Origin: an uncultured Bacillota bacterium
GTDB lineage: Bacteria > Bacillota > Clostridia > Oscillospirales > Oscillospiraceae
Length of the DNA: 14,589 nucleotides
Direction of reading: 5' to 3'
NCBI GenBank assembly: GCA_937890735.1
Contig: CALACZ010000127.1
Location: 1 to 14,589 of the forward strand
Part shown: positions 14,299 to 14,589 of the stretch, piece after piece
Numbering within the stretch: the stretch's first letter is position 1
Layout of the letters: each line of letters starts with the position of its first letter
Made by a program: the position numbers and the translations under genes
Notes under the pieces: model-generated
What the model was told of the DNA's origin: nothing
The model's database searches: none
What the model saw: the letters and a program-made list of their open reading frames with translations, nothing else

Positions 14299-14361
14299 CT
14301 ACATATTGTGCGTCTATATTATAACTCAACGGAAGTGGTTGATCAAGTCTTTCTGGAGAAA

Positions 14362-14589
14362 TCAGAAGAAACGATTATAAAAGGAACTTTCGATTACTAG
14401 CCCATATTCACCATGTTTTTTGTCTGCAACAGCGACAATCATAAACCCGACCTTATACCCAAAGCCAAATGAGATATCTGTCATAATCTGCAAGCGTTGC
14501 TTGTCAGATGACAGGTCACAATGCTTATATGCTTTCTGGAGTAGTACCCTGTAAGTGCAGTCGCGAATCCCCAAAAATCTGTTAAACTG
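14362..14589 (-). CDS. Unrecognised protein, C-terminal fragment running off the window
   Basis: The minus-strand frame is open from the window edge to TGA at 14362-14364, about 75 codons. A TTG at 14574 could be a start, but the frame remains open beyond it, so the gene probably begins outside the window. The product is mixed helical with a glycine- and hydrophobic-rich run, DISFGFGYKVGFMIVAVADK, near the end. This faintly recalls small accessory-region proteins whose last helix reads GFRLGxxLM (the DUF6809-like type), but that resemblance is weak and I do not assign a family. Its AT-richer codon use matches the accessory-looking DNA to its left. Confidence 0.45.
   Translation of the reverse strand, partial: QFNRFLGIRDCTYRVLLQKAYKHCDLSSDKQRLQIMTDISFGFGYKVGFMIVAVADKKHGEYGLVIESSFYNRFF

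Overview
The window looks like a piece of a high-GC Clostridia chromosome, most likely a gut Oscillospiraceae-type Firmicute. The pointers are strong Shine-Dalgarno sites, promoters of TTGnnn-17-TATAAT type, a heterodimeric ABC exporter, paired MATE transporters and a ferredoxin-tailed aldo/keto reductase operon. The taxonomic call is inference from gene content and codon use. There is no rRNA, tRNA or CRISPR array.

Layout from left to right. (1) Positions 1-2174 hold the end of one ABC exporter half and a complete second half, overlapping by ATGA. Together they look like a heterodimeric multidrug exporter with one degenerate ATP site. (2) A MATE transporter (2294-3709) has its own extended -10 promoter and ends in a bidirectional terminator. 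It converges on a lone type IV prepilin-like gene (3755-4150, minus). (3) A second MATE transporter (4234-5574, minus) is divergent from a LysR regulator (5680-6564, plus). Their promoters overlap, and an A/T-armed palindrome lies where a LysR-type operator should be. (4) A three-gene minus-strand redox operon (8699 to 6609) encodes an aldo/keto reductase with two 4Fe-4S motifs, a cupin and a flavodoxin-like protein. It is divergent from the wreck of a second LysR gene (about 8758-8898), of which only the C-terminal tail survives, with an in-frame stop. (5) A U32-peptidase/UbiV-like cysteine-rich protein (8895-9788, minus) is followed by a small predicted exported protein (9905-10093, plus) and recQ (10204-12033, plus).

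The right-hand 2.5 kb is different. After the recQ terminator, GC and codon use drop. A 572-residue protein (12248-13966) joins a zinc ribbon, a long helical region of unknown function and a more AT-rich GNAT acetyltransferase. The linker before the GNAT looks out of frame: the +2 frame there encodes a TPR-like helix pair, so the fusion may have arisen by frameshift or recombination. Next comes a compact inverted-repeat element (about 14043-14135) whose ends resemble IS256-family termini and which carries a promoter-like sequence but no transposase. A strong bidirectional terminator and the tail of an unrecognised minus-strand gene running off the right edge complete the window.

The most interesting objects are the zinc-ribbon/helical/GNAT protein with its suspicious junction, the LysR remnant beside the redox operon, the transposase-less inverted-repeat element, and the orphan prepilin with a C-terminal CxxC. 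I did not find a clear new defence or biosynthetic system.
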